From Methanomassiliicoccaceae archaeon (GTDB lineage Archaea > Thermoplasmatota > Thermoplasmata > Methanomassiliicoccales > Methanomethylophilaceae), in the NCBI GenBank assembly GCA_016282555.1, contig JAEEKU010000154.1:1-33821 (forward strand): a DNA stretch of 33,821 bases, read 5' to 3'. A program made the translations under genes and the position numbers. Of the stretch, positions 22,704 to 32,056 are shown in pieces. The notes below the pieces were generated by a model. That model saw nothing but the letters and a program-made list of their open reading frames with translations, did not search any database and had not been told where the DNA came from. Every line of letters starts with the position of its first letter. Position 1 is the first letter of the stretch.

Positions 22704-23155
22704 TTAAGCATGAGCTCCGCGTTCTTGAGAGAATATTTCCACTCTGCGGGAAGGACTCCGTTTTTCTTGTAGTAGCGCTCAAGCCTTCTGATCTTAGCCT
22801 CAATCATGTTGAGACCTCTCTTGTTGGAGATGTCCCCTCTGTTGCTGTTAAGGTGAACATTGAGCGAGATCGCGCGCCTCATGAGGTTGGAAAGGTCCTC
22901 CGGAAGAGAAGGCATGACACCCTTTTCTTTCATAATCCCGGTGACGGTTTTTCCGGTAGCGAGCTTGACGTCAGGGACGCCGTACTGGTCTCTGAGTACA
23001 AGTCCGATTTTGGCGGAAACGTTGCCGTCTTTCGCGAGCTTCACTACGAGGTCCTCTATTTCGGTGGCATTGAGAGGAACCCATGCAGGATTCTCGGAAA
23101 TCATGGGACGTTTGGAGCAGGATTTACCTTTTCTTCTTGTGTGCATTCTTGCCAT
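22700..23155 (-). CDS. rps15: 30S ribosomal protein S15 (archaeal type)
   Basis: 151 aa: MARMHTRRKGKSCSKRP ... LPEDLSNLMRRAISLNVHLNSNRGDISNKRGLNMIEAKIRRLERYYKK. Confidence 0.96.
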   Translation of the reverse strand: MARMHTRRKGKSCSKRPMISENPAWVPLNATEIEDLVVKLAKDGNVSAKIGLVLRDQYGVPDVKLATGKTVTGIMKEKGVMPSLPEDLSNLMRRAISLNVHLNSNRGDISNKRGLNMIEAKIRRLERYYKKNGVLPAEWKYSLKNAELMLK

Positions 23156-23307
23156 AGTCTGATCCTCCGAATCATATCTATGCGGCGAGGCTGAGGTTCC
23201 GATGTAACGGTCCTATTTAATACGTTTGAATACCCCGGCACCGGCTCCCGCAAAGCGGAAGGCCTGACGCAAATTAATTGAATGACGTAGTCGATCCTCC
23301 GGCCGGC

Positions 23308-24678
23308 ATGAAAATACTGAACAAAGTCGTATGGTACGCGGGATTCGTCGTCTCGGTCTTTCCGGTCTGCTGGGTTTTCTTCTACCTGTGGGAGGACGAG
23401 GATATATGGATGGAGATTCCCCTCGCCATAGGCATAATCGGTACCCTCTCCATAGCGGCCGCGGGAAAGGTCGGCAAAATCAATCTCGCGCCTCCCGATC
23501 CGGACACGTATCCGGTTCCGTTCATAGGCCTCAGCTCCATGGGTGGAAGCCAGATCTACGCCTTGTTCTCCTCCGGACTGATCATGCTGGCGATGTTCAT
23601 CGCCTTCGGACGGTCCCCGGTCGGAATTGCCGTGGCGCTGATCACGGTCCCCATCGGATTCGTCATGCTCCTTATGGCCGCTTTCGTGGTGCCTTATCTG
23701 GCCGCCGTGGACGGGATATTCCTGCTGTCGGTTTTCCTGGCTAAGATCATAGACAGATACGAGTACGACGTGAATACGCGCAGGTTCGTCTGCCCCGGAT
23801 GCGGAAGGAAATTCTACCGCCCGTCCTACGAGGTCGAGGGGGAACTCATCGACGGCCTGTGCCCTACCGACAAGGGCGTTTTCCACAGGGAGATGAGATC
23901 ATCCAAAATACCCTGCTTCGGTTCCAAAAGCGGAAGGAAAAGACTTCCGCAGTGCTGTCCGGCATGCAGAGAACCCGTTAATACCGAGGAGGGAAAACCT
24001 TTCGTTCTGTCCGTGGCGGGCGCGCCCTCCTCCGGAAAGACCAGTTTTATTCTCTCGGCCGCCGGAAAGGCGATTTCATCCTCCGGAAACGGAAACGCTT
24101 CTTCCGCGGAATTCTACTTCAAAAAAGACGCATCGGTACTCTCGGATTACAGGGCGGGCCGCTGCGATCCGACTCCCGTATCGTTCCTGTCTCCGCGCAT
24201 CGTGTGCTTCGAACCCAAGCATTTTCCCACGAAAAGACTGGTGTACATGTGCGACGTGAGCGGAAAATTCTTCTCCGGCGGCGTCGAGACCGATCTCCAG
24301 CCCCAGTACGTATACAACGACGCCATAGTGTTCATGATGGATCCGTTCTGCTCCGATCCCGCCGGAACGGCTTTCGGAGCGTACATAGGATTTATGGAAA
24401 AATACCGCCTCCTTAACAGGCTGGATGCTTCCAAGCAGATAACCGTCCCGTTCGCATTGGTCGTCTCTCATTCGGACAAGCCGGGTCCTTTCAGCGGAAT
24501 CAGCGGAGCGGAACTCAAAGAAAAGCTGTCCGAAGAGGGTTATTTCACCCTGGTGAACATGATTGAAAAAGACTTTTCCTCCGTATCCTTCTTCTCCTGC
24601 GACGCTTCGAAAGAAGACGGATCCGCGAGCGCCGTGATGAAGCATCTGTGCGGAAAGGAGTTCGGGCAGTTCTTCTGA
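23308..24678 (+). CDS. Membrane-anchored zinc-ribbon P-loop GTPase-like protein
   Basis: Several N-terminal hydrophobic segments, zinc ribbons CPGCGRKF and CCPACREP, Walker A GAPSSGKTS (24019-24045), DVSG (DxxG-like), VVSHSDKPG (NKxD-like position). First ATG is at 23308; the TTG start at 23278 is less likely. Confidence 0.75.
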   Translation: MKILNKVVWYAGFVVSVFPVCWVFFYLWEDEDIWMEIPLAIGIIGTLSIAAAGKVGKINLAPPDPDTYPVPFIGLSSMGGSQIYALFSSGLIMLAMFIAFGRSPVGIAVALITVPIGFVMLLMAAFVVPYLAAVDGIFLLSVFLAKIIDRYEYDVNTRRFVCPGCGRKFYRPSYEVEGELIDGLCPTDKGVFHREMRSSKIPCFGSKSGRKRLPQCCPACREPVNTEEGKPFVLSVAGAPSSGKTSFILSAAGKAISSSGNGNASSAEFYFKKDASVLSDYRAGRCDPTPVSFLSPRIVCFEPKHFPTKRLVYMCDVSGKFFSGGVETDLQPQYVYNDAIVFMMDPFCSDPAGTAFGAYIGFMEKYRLLNRLDASKQITVPFALVVSHSDKPGPFSGISGAELKEKLSEEGYFTLVNMIEKDFSSVSFFSCDASKEDGSASAVMKHLCGKEFGQFF

Positions 24679-24683
24679 AAAAA

Positions 24684-24707
24684 CCGGACCGGGATAATCC
24701 GGCCCGG
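24684..24707 (-). terminator. Hairpin CCGGACCGGG-ATAA-TCCGGCCCGG with T-tract on the minus strand
   Basis: Inverted repeat between convergent genes. Read on the minus strand it is followed by TTTTTTC, like an intrinsic terminator for the Hsp70 paralog. Confidence 0.5.
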
Positions 24708-24715
24708 AAAAAGGT

Positions 24716-26287
24716 TCATCCGAGAATGTATTTTCTGGCCTTGCGGATCTGATCGTCGTTCAGCAGACCCTTGGCGGCGAGAGTGTGGCTCTTCGTTATG
24801 TCCCTGAAGGTACAGGTGCATATAATATCTGCTTTGTCGTCGGCTTCGATGGATACCATTACAGGTTCTCCGGCCTTGCTGTCCGAGGGAATTTCCACGA
24901 CGAAAGATCCCACTTCCTCGCATTCCTCTTCGGAGACTTCCCTGTTCTCCTCGGCCTCGTCGAAATCGCTCTGGAAGATTACCACTTCCAAAGCTGTCTG
25001 TTTGTCTTTGTGGACGTAATATTCGCCCTCGTCTTTGATGGGAAGAGCGCGGTTTCTGAATATTATGTTGGAGATCAGATACTTCTGCTTCGCCTCGTCC
25101 CAGACCTTGACGCCCATCGTATGGGAGAGAACCTTCTCGATCTCGATGTTTCCCACCGTGGGAGCGAACTTGGACAGTTTTCCGTCGACCGGTTTCTCTC
25201 CGTTCCCGGTATCCACTATCACGTCGCGCGTGTTCTGATAGATCGCCGCGCCGGTCGCTATAGCCAGATCCGGATCGTGGATGTGTATCTTTGCTTCGCA
25301 CGAGGGATATGCCGCGATTATTCCCGCCTTCACCTGAGGCATGCGGGTGGATCCGCCTACAAGAACGATGTCGTCTATGCCGTCCATAGTCAGATTCGCG
25401 CTGGCCAGAGCGCTGTCGACCTTCATGATGGTCGCCTGAAGCTCCCCGGCGGTCGCCGCCTCGAACTCCTCGCGGGATACGGTGTATTTCAGAGTGGACG
25501 TTCCGAAGCGGACCGCGCCCTTGACTTCTTTCAGGGAGCTCAGGGAGATCTTCTTTCCCTCGGCCTGGGTCTTCAGGTCGGTCATGGTGTCCTCGTTGGC
25601 TTCCAGCTCTTCCATGGTTACGTCGCTGCCCTCGCACAGCTTTTCTTTTATGATCTGGATGAGCGCTGCGTCCCAGTCCTTTCCTCCGAGGTTGCAGTCC
25701 CCGTCCGTAGCCAGGACTTTGAACCTGTTGTCGCTGACCCTCATTATGGTGACGTCGAAGGTTCCTCCGCCGAGATCGTATACCAGTATATTCCTCTCGC
25801 CGGAATTCTTGAGCCCGTAAGATATTGCCGCAGCGGTGGGCTCCTCTATTATGTTGACCTCTTCGAATCCGGCTATTATTCCGGCCTGGCGGGTCGCCTC
25901 CCTCTCTTTGGGCCCGAAATACGCGGGACAGGTTATTGTCGCGCTTTTGAGCTCCGCGTCGGGATATTTCTCGAGAAAATCATCGACCAGTTTGCGGATG
26001 ATTCTCGCCGAAAGCTCTATAGGCCCTTATTCGACGCCCCCGATGTTTATGCGCCAGGTGTCGGCCTCGCTCATGTTCCTCTTCACGGCCTCGACGACCA
26101 CCTCGGCGAAACCCGCCTGATCCTTGGCGATTTCACCGACGCAGAACTCTCCGTTGTCGTACGAGATAACCGACGGGGTGGTATCGTGCTCCTGATTGTT
26201 CTTCACCACGATCGGGGTTCCGGTCGCGTTCATGATCGAAAGACAGGAATACGTGGTCCCCAGGTCTATTCCGATATCGTATATCAT
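24716..26287 (-). pseudogene. Hsp70/DnaK paralog (lidless, about 523 codons) interrupted by a single in-frame TAA at 26027-26029; may be a true nonsense mutation, recoding or an assembly error
   Basis: N-part [19 protein letters not shown]...[22 protein letters not shown]...NIGGVE, then TAA, then in the same frame GPIELSARIIRKLVDDF...ATITCPAYFGPKEREATRQAGIIAGFEEVNIIEEPTAAAISYGLKNSGERNILVYDLGGGTFDVTIMRV... to ...IRKARKYILG. 26027 and 25742 differ by a multiple of 3. Confidence 0.85.
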
Positions 26288-26470
26288 GCTGAATCCCCTT
26301 TATTATAGGATTAACGTCCTGATTCGTCATATTTTAATTAAGATATAGCGGTTTCGGACGCACGGGACGAGACGGTTTCACATTATTTTCCGGAAGCGGA
26401 CGGCGGCTGCGGGGAACTCGGTGCACCCCGCTAAGAAATTAATGAAATATGTGTATCCCCATGCCGGAAT

Positions 26471-27676
26471 ATGGCCTTCATCTGTCCGTATTGTTTTGAA
26501 TCCATCAAAAAGATAGACGACGTTCATTACATGTGTACCGATGTGGGGCACAACAGCAGCTCCATTCTGGAGGACGATCCGGAGTTCGCCAGATACCGCG
26601 GCCTGCCGTCCTATACCCGCACGTCCCACGTAGTCAGGACGTTCAACAAAAGGGATCCCAAATGCGACGTGTGCCAGGCCCGCCTGACCAGAATGCTGTG
26701 CCCGGTATGCCACAACACCCTGCCCTACGGAATCGACAAATGGGATCTGAACTTCTTCGCCGTTCTGGGCCCCCGTGCGGTCGGGAAATCACATTACATC
26801 GGAGTGCTGATCAAAGTCCTCGAGAAAATGAGCAAGGAATTCGAATGGTCTATAAGCCCCATAGATTCCAAGGTTAACGATCTTTACAACAAAAAATACG
26901 CCAACTCCCTGTTCAGCAAGAAGAAGGGCATAGATCCGACCCGCCGCGTCACTCTAGATATATACGAGCCTCTGGCGTATACCATAAAATCGTTCAACGG
27001 AAGGGTCGCCGGGCTGTTCTTCGTGGATACTGCGGGAGAAGATGTGTCCGCTGACGATTACGCTTATACCATCCAGAAGTACATCTCGAACTCCTCCGGG
27101 ATCATCTATCTGGTCGATCCCCTTCAGTTCGAGTACGTCAAAGACAGGATCGGAGCGAGAGACAGCAACCAGGCCAACTATACGAACACCCTGTCGGTGA
27201 TAAGCCAGGTTTACCGCTCCGGAAGAGGAATGAGCGTCAACAAAAAAATCGACATACCTCTGGCCGTGGTCGTGACCAAATGCGACGTCCTTCTGAGGGA
27301 GCCGACAAACGCGACCGAGGAGGAGGTTTATCTCGGCTCGGATTCAGCGATCAACAATCCCCGCAAATACGGAGTTTTCGACGACGAGAACAGCCGGCAG
27401 ATCAGCGCGGAGATGGAAGCTTATCTGGACAGGGTGAGCGGAGGAACCTTCCCCATGGCCGTAAAGAACGATTTCAAAGAATACAGATACTTCGCGGTTT
27501 CCGCGCTGGGGGCGGAACCGGATGCCAGCGGGATGCTGAAAACCGTCTCCCCCATAAGAGTGGAGGACCCGATGCTGTGGCTGATGAAGAAGGAAACTGA
27601 CGTTATACGTCCCCCGAATACCCAGGAATCGGTAAAAAAGACCATGGGATTTCTGAAGAGGCGGTTGAATGTCTGA
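26471..27676 (+). CDS. Zinc-ribbon TRAFAC-type GTPase, resembling the 'double-GTPase' (DO-GTPase2) family
   Basis: CPYCFESI, CDVCQARLTRMLCPVCHNTLP, Walker A GPRAVGKSHYIGVLI (26768-26791), FFVDTAGED (DxxG), LAVVVTKCD (NKxD-like). Confidence 0.8.
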   Translation: MAFICPYCFESIKKIDDVHYMCTDVGHNSSSILEDDPEFARYRGLPSYTRTSHVVRTFNKRDPKCDVCQARLTRMLCPVCHNTLPYGIDKWDLNFFAVLGPRAVGKSHYIGVLIKVLEKMSKEFEWSISPIDSKVNDLYNKKYANSLFSKKKGIDPTRRVTLDIYEPLAYTIKSFNGRVAGLFFVDTAGEDVSADDYAYTIQKYISNSSGIIYLVDPLQFEYVKDRIGARDSNQANYTNTLSVISQVYRSGRGMSVNKKIDIPLAVVVTKCDVLLREPTNATEEEVYLGSDSAINNPRKYGVFDDENSRQISAEMEAYLDRVSGGTFPMAVKNDFKEYRYFAVSALGAEPDASGMLKTVSPIRVEDPMLWLMKKETDVIRPPNTQESVKKTMGFLKRRLNV

Positions 27677-30017
27677 GCAGCTCGTTTACACATTGTGCAG
27701 AAGCGGAGTCGGGGTCGTAGCGGGGTACGGGGTGTATTCCGCGTCGGAGGGACTGTCCGCTTCCGACAGAACCGAGATAGAGTCGAAATACAGCATGTAC
27801 GTCGCGCCGGAGTCCGTTCCGGTGTCCGGGAAGGACGATCCGAACATACGCAGAATGCCGGTCAGCCTCGGATTCGTGAAATTAGGATCGGGATCGGAGT
27901 GCATCACGCACCAGATTTACACCGGCGCCGATTACGACAATCCGTCCAGAATGGGAAATTACATATCCCATTCCGTGGTGGATCCGTGCTTCGGATTTTA
28001 TCCGGCGGAAGCCTGCGGATTTCCCGGATTCTGCACGGACATGCATTACGATATGATGGACTGCACCGCCGCGCCTCCGGTTTAGCCTTCCGTAGAAATT
28101 GTTCCGCGGCCGATGCTGGAGAAGATTTCGGCGTTCGTGAGGGGAAAGGACAAAGCATTCTTCCGCGAGCTCGCCTACAGAGTGCTGGACGCCATGGATG
28201 ACAAACTTAAAAAAGTATATATCCGCGAAAAATACGACAATTTCAGCTGGATTGCCGCCGTCACCATGCTTTTCCCGAGAGAGATATCCAAACAGATTCC
28301 CTTCATAACGTATACCGGCACTCCGGACCGCTGCTTCCACAAACTCGCGGGAATATTCGACGAGGATCCTTCTCCCATGGTCTCTATGTTCACGCTTTCG
28401 GCGGATAATTTCAGAGAATCAGAAAGAGACGATCTCTTCGATTCGTACGTGGACAACGCTTACACGGAATCGTCGGACAGAGAGCGGTTCTTCGCGTTCC
28501 TTTCCAGAACGGGCTGGAACAGCATAGGAAAGGATATCATAAACATGTATCACCTGTTCTCGGTCTGCGAGAAGGGATTCGTTCCTTCCCCCGGGGACAG
28601 CCGCAAATCCTTCGCAGCGCTGAAATCCGTGATCCGCAGCGCGACGGATTCCGATATCGTCTCCGTTTACTCGGTGATGAAAAACGTCATGGATGCCGAG
28701 GCGGCGGATTTCTTCGGAAACGAAGCAGTTCCGGCAATGAAGGACAAGGAAGCGGCCGATCGCATCCTGGCCGAAGTCACCGCGTTCTCGCTGGAGCCTT
28801 CCCGCAGTCTGAAAGACGTCCGCTCCGTAATATCGTCGTACGAGGATCACTCCGACGAAGTCCGGAAGTGCATCAGCCTGAAATCCTTCGATCTGCTGGA
28901 CTATCCCGCGGGAAGATATTACTGCCTCAGGGAGTACGTTGCTTCCGGAGATCCGGAACTGGCCGGCGCCCTGCAGGGATTCGATCTGGACAGCCTTTCG
29001 GCGGAGGCGGCGGCCGCGGACGGGAAGACGTGCGCCGAAGCTCTGAAGAACAGTTTCCCTCTGAAACCGTCCTCCAAAGAGATGCTCAAAGAAACTGTGA
29101 TCGGATCCGCCGGAACGCTTCCCGGGGACACTCTGATCTCCCTGTTCGGACTTGCGATAAAAGAGGACAGGGCTTTCGCTATGCGCCTCTCCGAAGCGGT
29201 TTCGGACGGCCGGCCGGATCTGGCTGAGAAATTCATCATAAAATCCTCCGAAGCCGGCGATGCGGAGCTGGCTTCCTTCATATCGGACGCGTACGTCTCC
29301 CGGTACGTAAGCGGCGGAAAGGACCTCCTTCCCGCGATAACTTTCATGAAAGAGAGGGGCCCCTCCGGAAAGGAGCATCTGGCCCGTCTGATCCGGGCGC
29401 TGGCGCAGTCGATCGACTTCTCCGGATTCGGCCCCTTCCCCGCCGCCAAAGCGGCGACGGAACTGATTCCGGAAACGGAACCGGAGTCCGATGACGCCGC
29501 GCGCATACGCATGCTCGTGAACGCTGACCGCATCCGCAGAGAAGGCAGATCCGATCTGGATCTGGATCTCTCCATGCTGGACGACGCGGCCGCGAAATCT
29601 TATATCAACCTGTGTCTGGGGGCCCCGATGCCCGCGAAACACCGGGGGCAATGGATATCCGACAGGCTGGAATGCCTTAAATCGCGTCCGGACGAGGCGG
29701 CCGACCGCATGTGCACCAGCGTCATCACCACGATGTACGCCGCGTTCGACGCGGAAACGGTCGCTGCGTACATTATAGCGGCCAAAAACATCGGGGCGTC
29801 GGACGAGACCGTCTACAAGCGCCTGAAACTGGATCCGAAACAGCGCGCGAAAGTCAGGAAGCATCTGGGGAGCGGCTTCGAGGAGAGCTTCGACGCGTAT
29901 TTCGGAAAAGAGGAGGAGCCATCCGGATCCCTTAAGGATAAACTGACGGGAAAGCAGAAGGATTCCGAGGGGAAACGGTCCGCAAAGAGCATTCTCGGCG
30001 GGCTGTTCAGGAGATGA
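27669..30017 (+). CDS. GAP1-like GTPase-associated protein, one gene with an in-frame TAG at 28083-28085 (candidate pyrrolysine/readthrough codon)
   Basis: 27669-28085 and 28113-30017 lie in the same frame with no other stop between them. N-part (LVYTLCRSGVGVVAGYGVYSASEGLS...RMGNYISHSVV) looks like a GAP1 N-terminal domain. C-part (FSWIAAVTMLFPREISKQIPFITYTGTPDR...) looks like a GAP1 middle domain. No SD before the ATG at 28113. Gene overlaps the upstream GTPase by 8 bp (ATGTCTGA). Confidence 0.72.
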
Positions 30018-30021
30018 TCGG

Positions 30022-32052
30022 ATGAAAGTAGGAATAGATCTGGGAACCACTTACTCCGCAGTCGCCTACGTGGACGGCACCGGCCAGCCCGTGATAATCA
30101 AAAACGAGTTCGGCGACGAGACCACTCCGTCGATCATAGCGTTCACCGGCGGAGAGATCAGCGTCGGCAGAGAGGCCAGAGAGCTTCAGGCCGCCGGAAT
30201 AAGCACCGTAGTTTCTTCGTTCAAAAGAAACATGGGCGATCCGGACTTCTCCTTCTCCGCCGGCGGCAGGAGCTACGACGCGACCGAACTCTCGGCGATA
30301 CTTCTAAGACATATGAAGGAAGCCGCCGAAGCCCGCACCGGAGAAAAAATAGAATCGTGCGTGATCTCCGTTCCGGCGTATTTCAACGACCTCCAGAGGT
30401 CCGCGACCCTGGAAGCCGGACGCATGGCCGGCCTCAGCGTGGAGATGCTGGTTCACGAGCCTACGGCGGCCTCCGTATGCTACGGAATGAAGAACGCGGG
30501 GGACTGCACCCTGATGACTTTCGATCTCGGCGGCGGAACGTTCGACATAACCATTCTCCGCATCGTGGACGGATCGATAGAAGTGGTCGGCACACTCGGG
30601 GATCCCAATCTCGGAGGGAAAGACTGGGACGAAGTCGTCAAGGAGATTCTGGCGGAGCAGTTCTTCGACGAGTTCTCGGTGGATCTGCTCAGCGACGACG
30701 AGTTCATGACCAGGTTCTCCGTGGAAGCGGAAAAAATCAAAAAAATGCTATCTTACAATTCCCCTATCCGCGTCCCTCTCAGATTCGGAGGGAAAAGCAT
30801 GGTAGCCGTCGTTACCCGGGAAGACTTCGAATTCAGATCGTCCGGGCTCGTGGATTCCACCATAACCATGTGCGAGCGCCTCCTTTCGGAACAGAACATG
30901 TCGTGGAGCGACCTGTCCGACATCATACTGGTGGGAGGATCCACCCGCCTTCCCGCTATAAGGGAGGCTCTCAGGAAGGCGTCCGGAGTCAGACTGATCA
31001 TAAACGAGGATACCGACACCGCCGTCGCCAAAGGGGCCGCACTGCTGGCGACATCCGTGGAAGGACGCATCTCCAGACGCGCGCCCGGCGCCGGAGGAGA
31101 TACCCGCATAATGAAAGTGAGCGACGCCATAGCCCACAGCCTGGGGGCTCTGGCCGAGAATCCGGAGGGGACGATGTACGTCAACGACATAATCATCCGC
31201 CGCGGATCGAAGATACCGGTTACGAAAAAGCGCACGTTCGAGATCAAACCCCGGAACCTCACCGAAAAAATAGACATTTACACGATGCAGGGCGAGAGCA
31301 AAGCCCCCCTGGAATGCACTGTCCTGAAGATGGTTACCGCGGAGGGAATAAAAAACTCCGGAACCGGAGCCAGAATCGATATAGAATACTCCTATGACCG
31401 GAGCGGGATGGTAAACGTGCAGGCATATCAGGACGGAGAACCCCTGAGAATGATCAAAGGCGACGTTCCGGAGGACGTTTCCTGGATGGGGAAACCGATC
31501 GAAAGGAAAAAACAGGATCAGATACCGGTTTACATCATCCTGTCCATGGATCTCTCCGGAAGCATGAGCGGATCTCCGAAAAGAAAGGCCATAGCCGCCG
31601 CCCACAAATTCGTCAGAATGCTTCCGGAAGCCAGATACGCGGTGATAGCGTACGCGGACAGAACCAAGGTCCTCTGCAGCGACTGCCCCTCCTCCAAAGT
31701 CGGAACCTTCATAGACGCGCTGGGAACGACGAACGTCGGAGGATGCAACGGCGCCCATCCGTTCAAAGACATTCTGCGCCTCAATCCGGGATCCAAATAC
31801 AAAGTGTTCGAGATAACGCTCACCGACGGGCTCTGGTCCTGCTGCGACGACGCCGAGGAAACGGCTAAAGCGTGCATGAACGAGGGAATCGAATGCATCG
31901 CAGTGGGATTCGGAAGCGCGGATCACGCTTTTCTTAAGAGAATATCCTCTATGGACGAGGGAGCCCTGATGAGCAGCGTCGACGGCCTGGAATCCACATT
32001 CTCGACCATCGCCTCCTCCATCAGCTCCGGCGGATCGAGATTCATAAGGTGA
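30022..32052 (+). CDS. Hsp70 (DnaK)-von Willebrand factor A fusion protein
   Basis: [55 protein letters not shown], then C-terminal YIILSMDLSGSMSGSPKRKAIAAAHKFV with MIDAS DxSxS (31549-31569). Confidence 0.93.
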   Translation: MKVGIDLGTTYSAVAYVDGTGQPVIIKNEFGDETTPSIIAFTGGEISVGREARELQAAGISTVVSSFKRNMGDPDFSFSAGGRSYDATELSAILLRHMKEAAEARTGEKIESCVISVPAYFNDLQRSATLEAGRMAGLSVEMLVHEPTAASVCYGMKNAGDCTLMTFDLGGGTFDITILRIVDGSIEVVGTLGDPNLGGKDWDEVVKEILAEQFFDEFSVDLLSDDEFMTRFSVEAEKIKKMLSYNSPIRVPLRFGGKSMVAVVTREDFEFRSSGLVDSTITMCERLLSEQNMSWSDLSDIILVGGSTRLPAIREALRKASGVRLIINEDTDTAVAKGAALLATSVEGRISRRAPGAGGDTRIMKVSDAIAHSLGALAENPEGTMYVNDIIIRRGSKIPVTKKRTFEIKPRNLTEKIDIYTMQGESKAPLECTVLKMVTAEGIKNSGTGARIDIEYSYDRSGMVNVQAYQDGEPLRMIKGDVPEDVSWMGKPIERKKQDQIPVYIILSMDLSGSMSGSPKRKAIAAAHKFVRMLPEARYAVIAYADRTKVLCSDCPSSKVGTFIDALGTTNVGGCNGAHPFKDILRLNPGSKYKVFEITLTDGLWSCCDDAEETAKACMNEGIECIAVGFGSADHAFLKRISSMDEGALMSSVDGLESTFSTIASSISSGGSRFIR

Positions 32053-32056
32053 ACCT

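Noticed and set aside
24716-25744. Treating the ORF at 25744 as a complete gene
   Set aside because: Its ATG (MRVSDNRF) lies in the middle of the Hsp70 nucleotide-binding domain; essential upstream motifs are present in the same frame before it.
28113-30017. Treating the ORF at 28113 as an independent gene starting at its ATG
   Set aside because: No Shine-Dalgarno, same frame as the upstream ORF, and the open sequence between TAG and ATG continues as protein-like sequence. Kept only as an alternative hypothesis.
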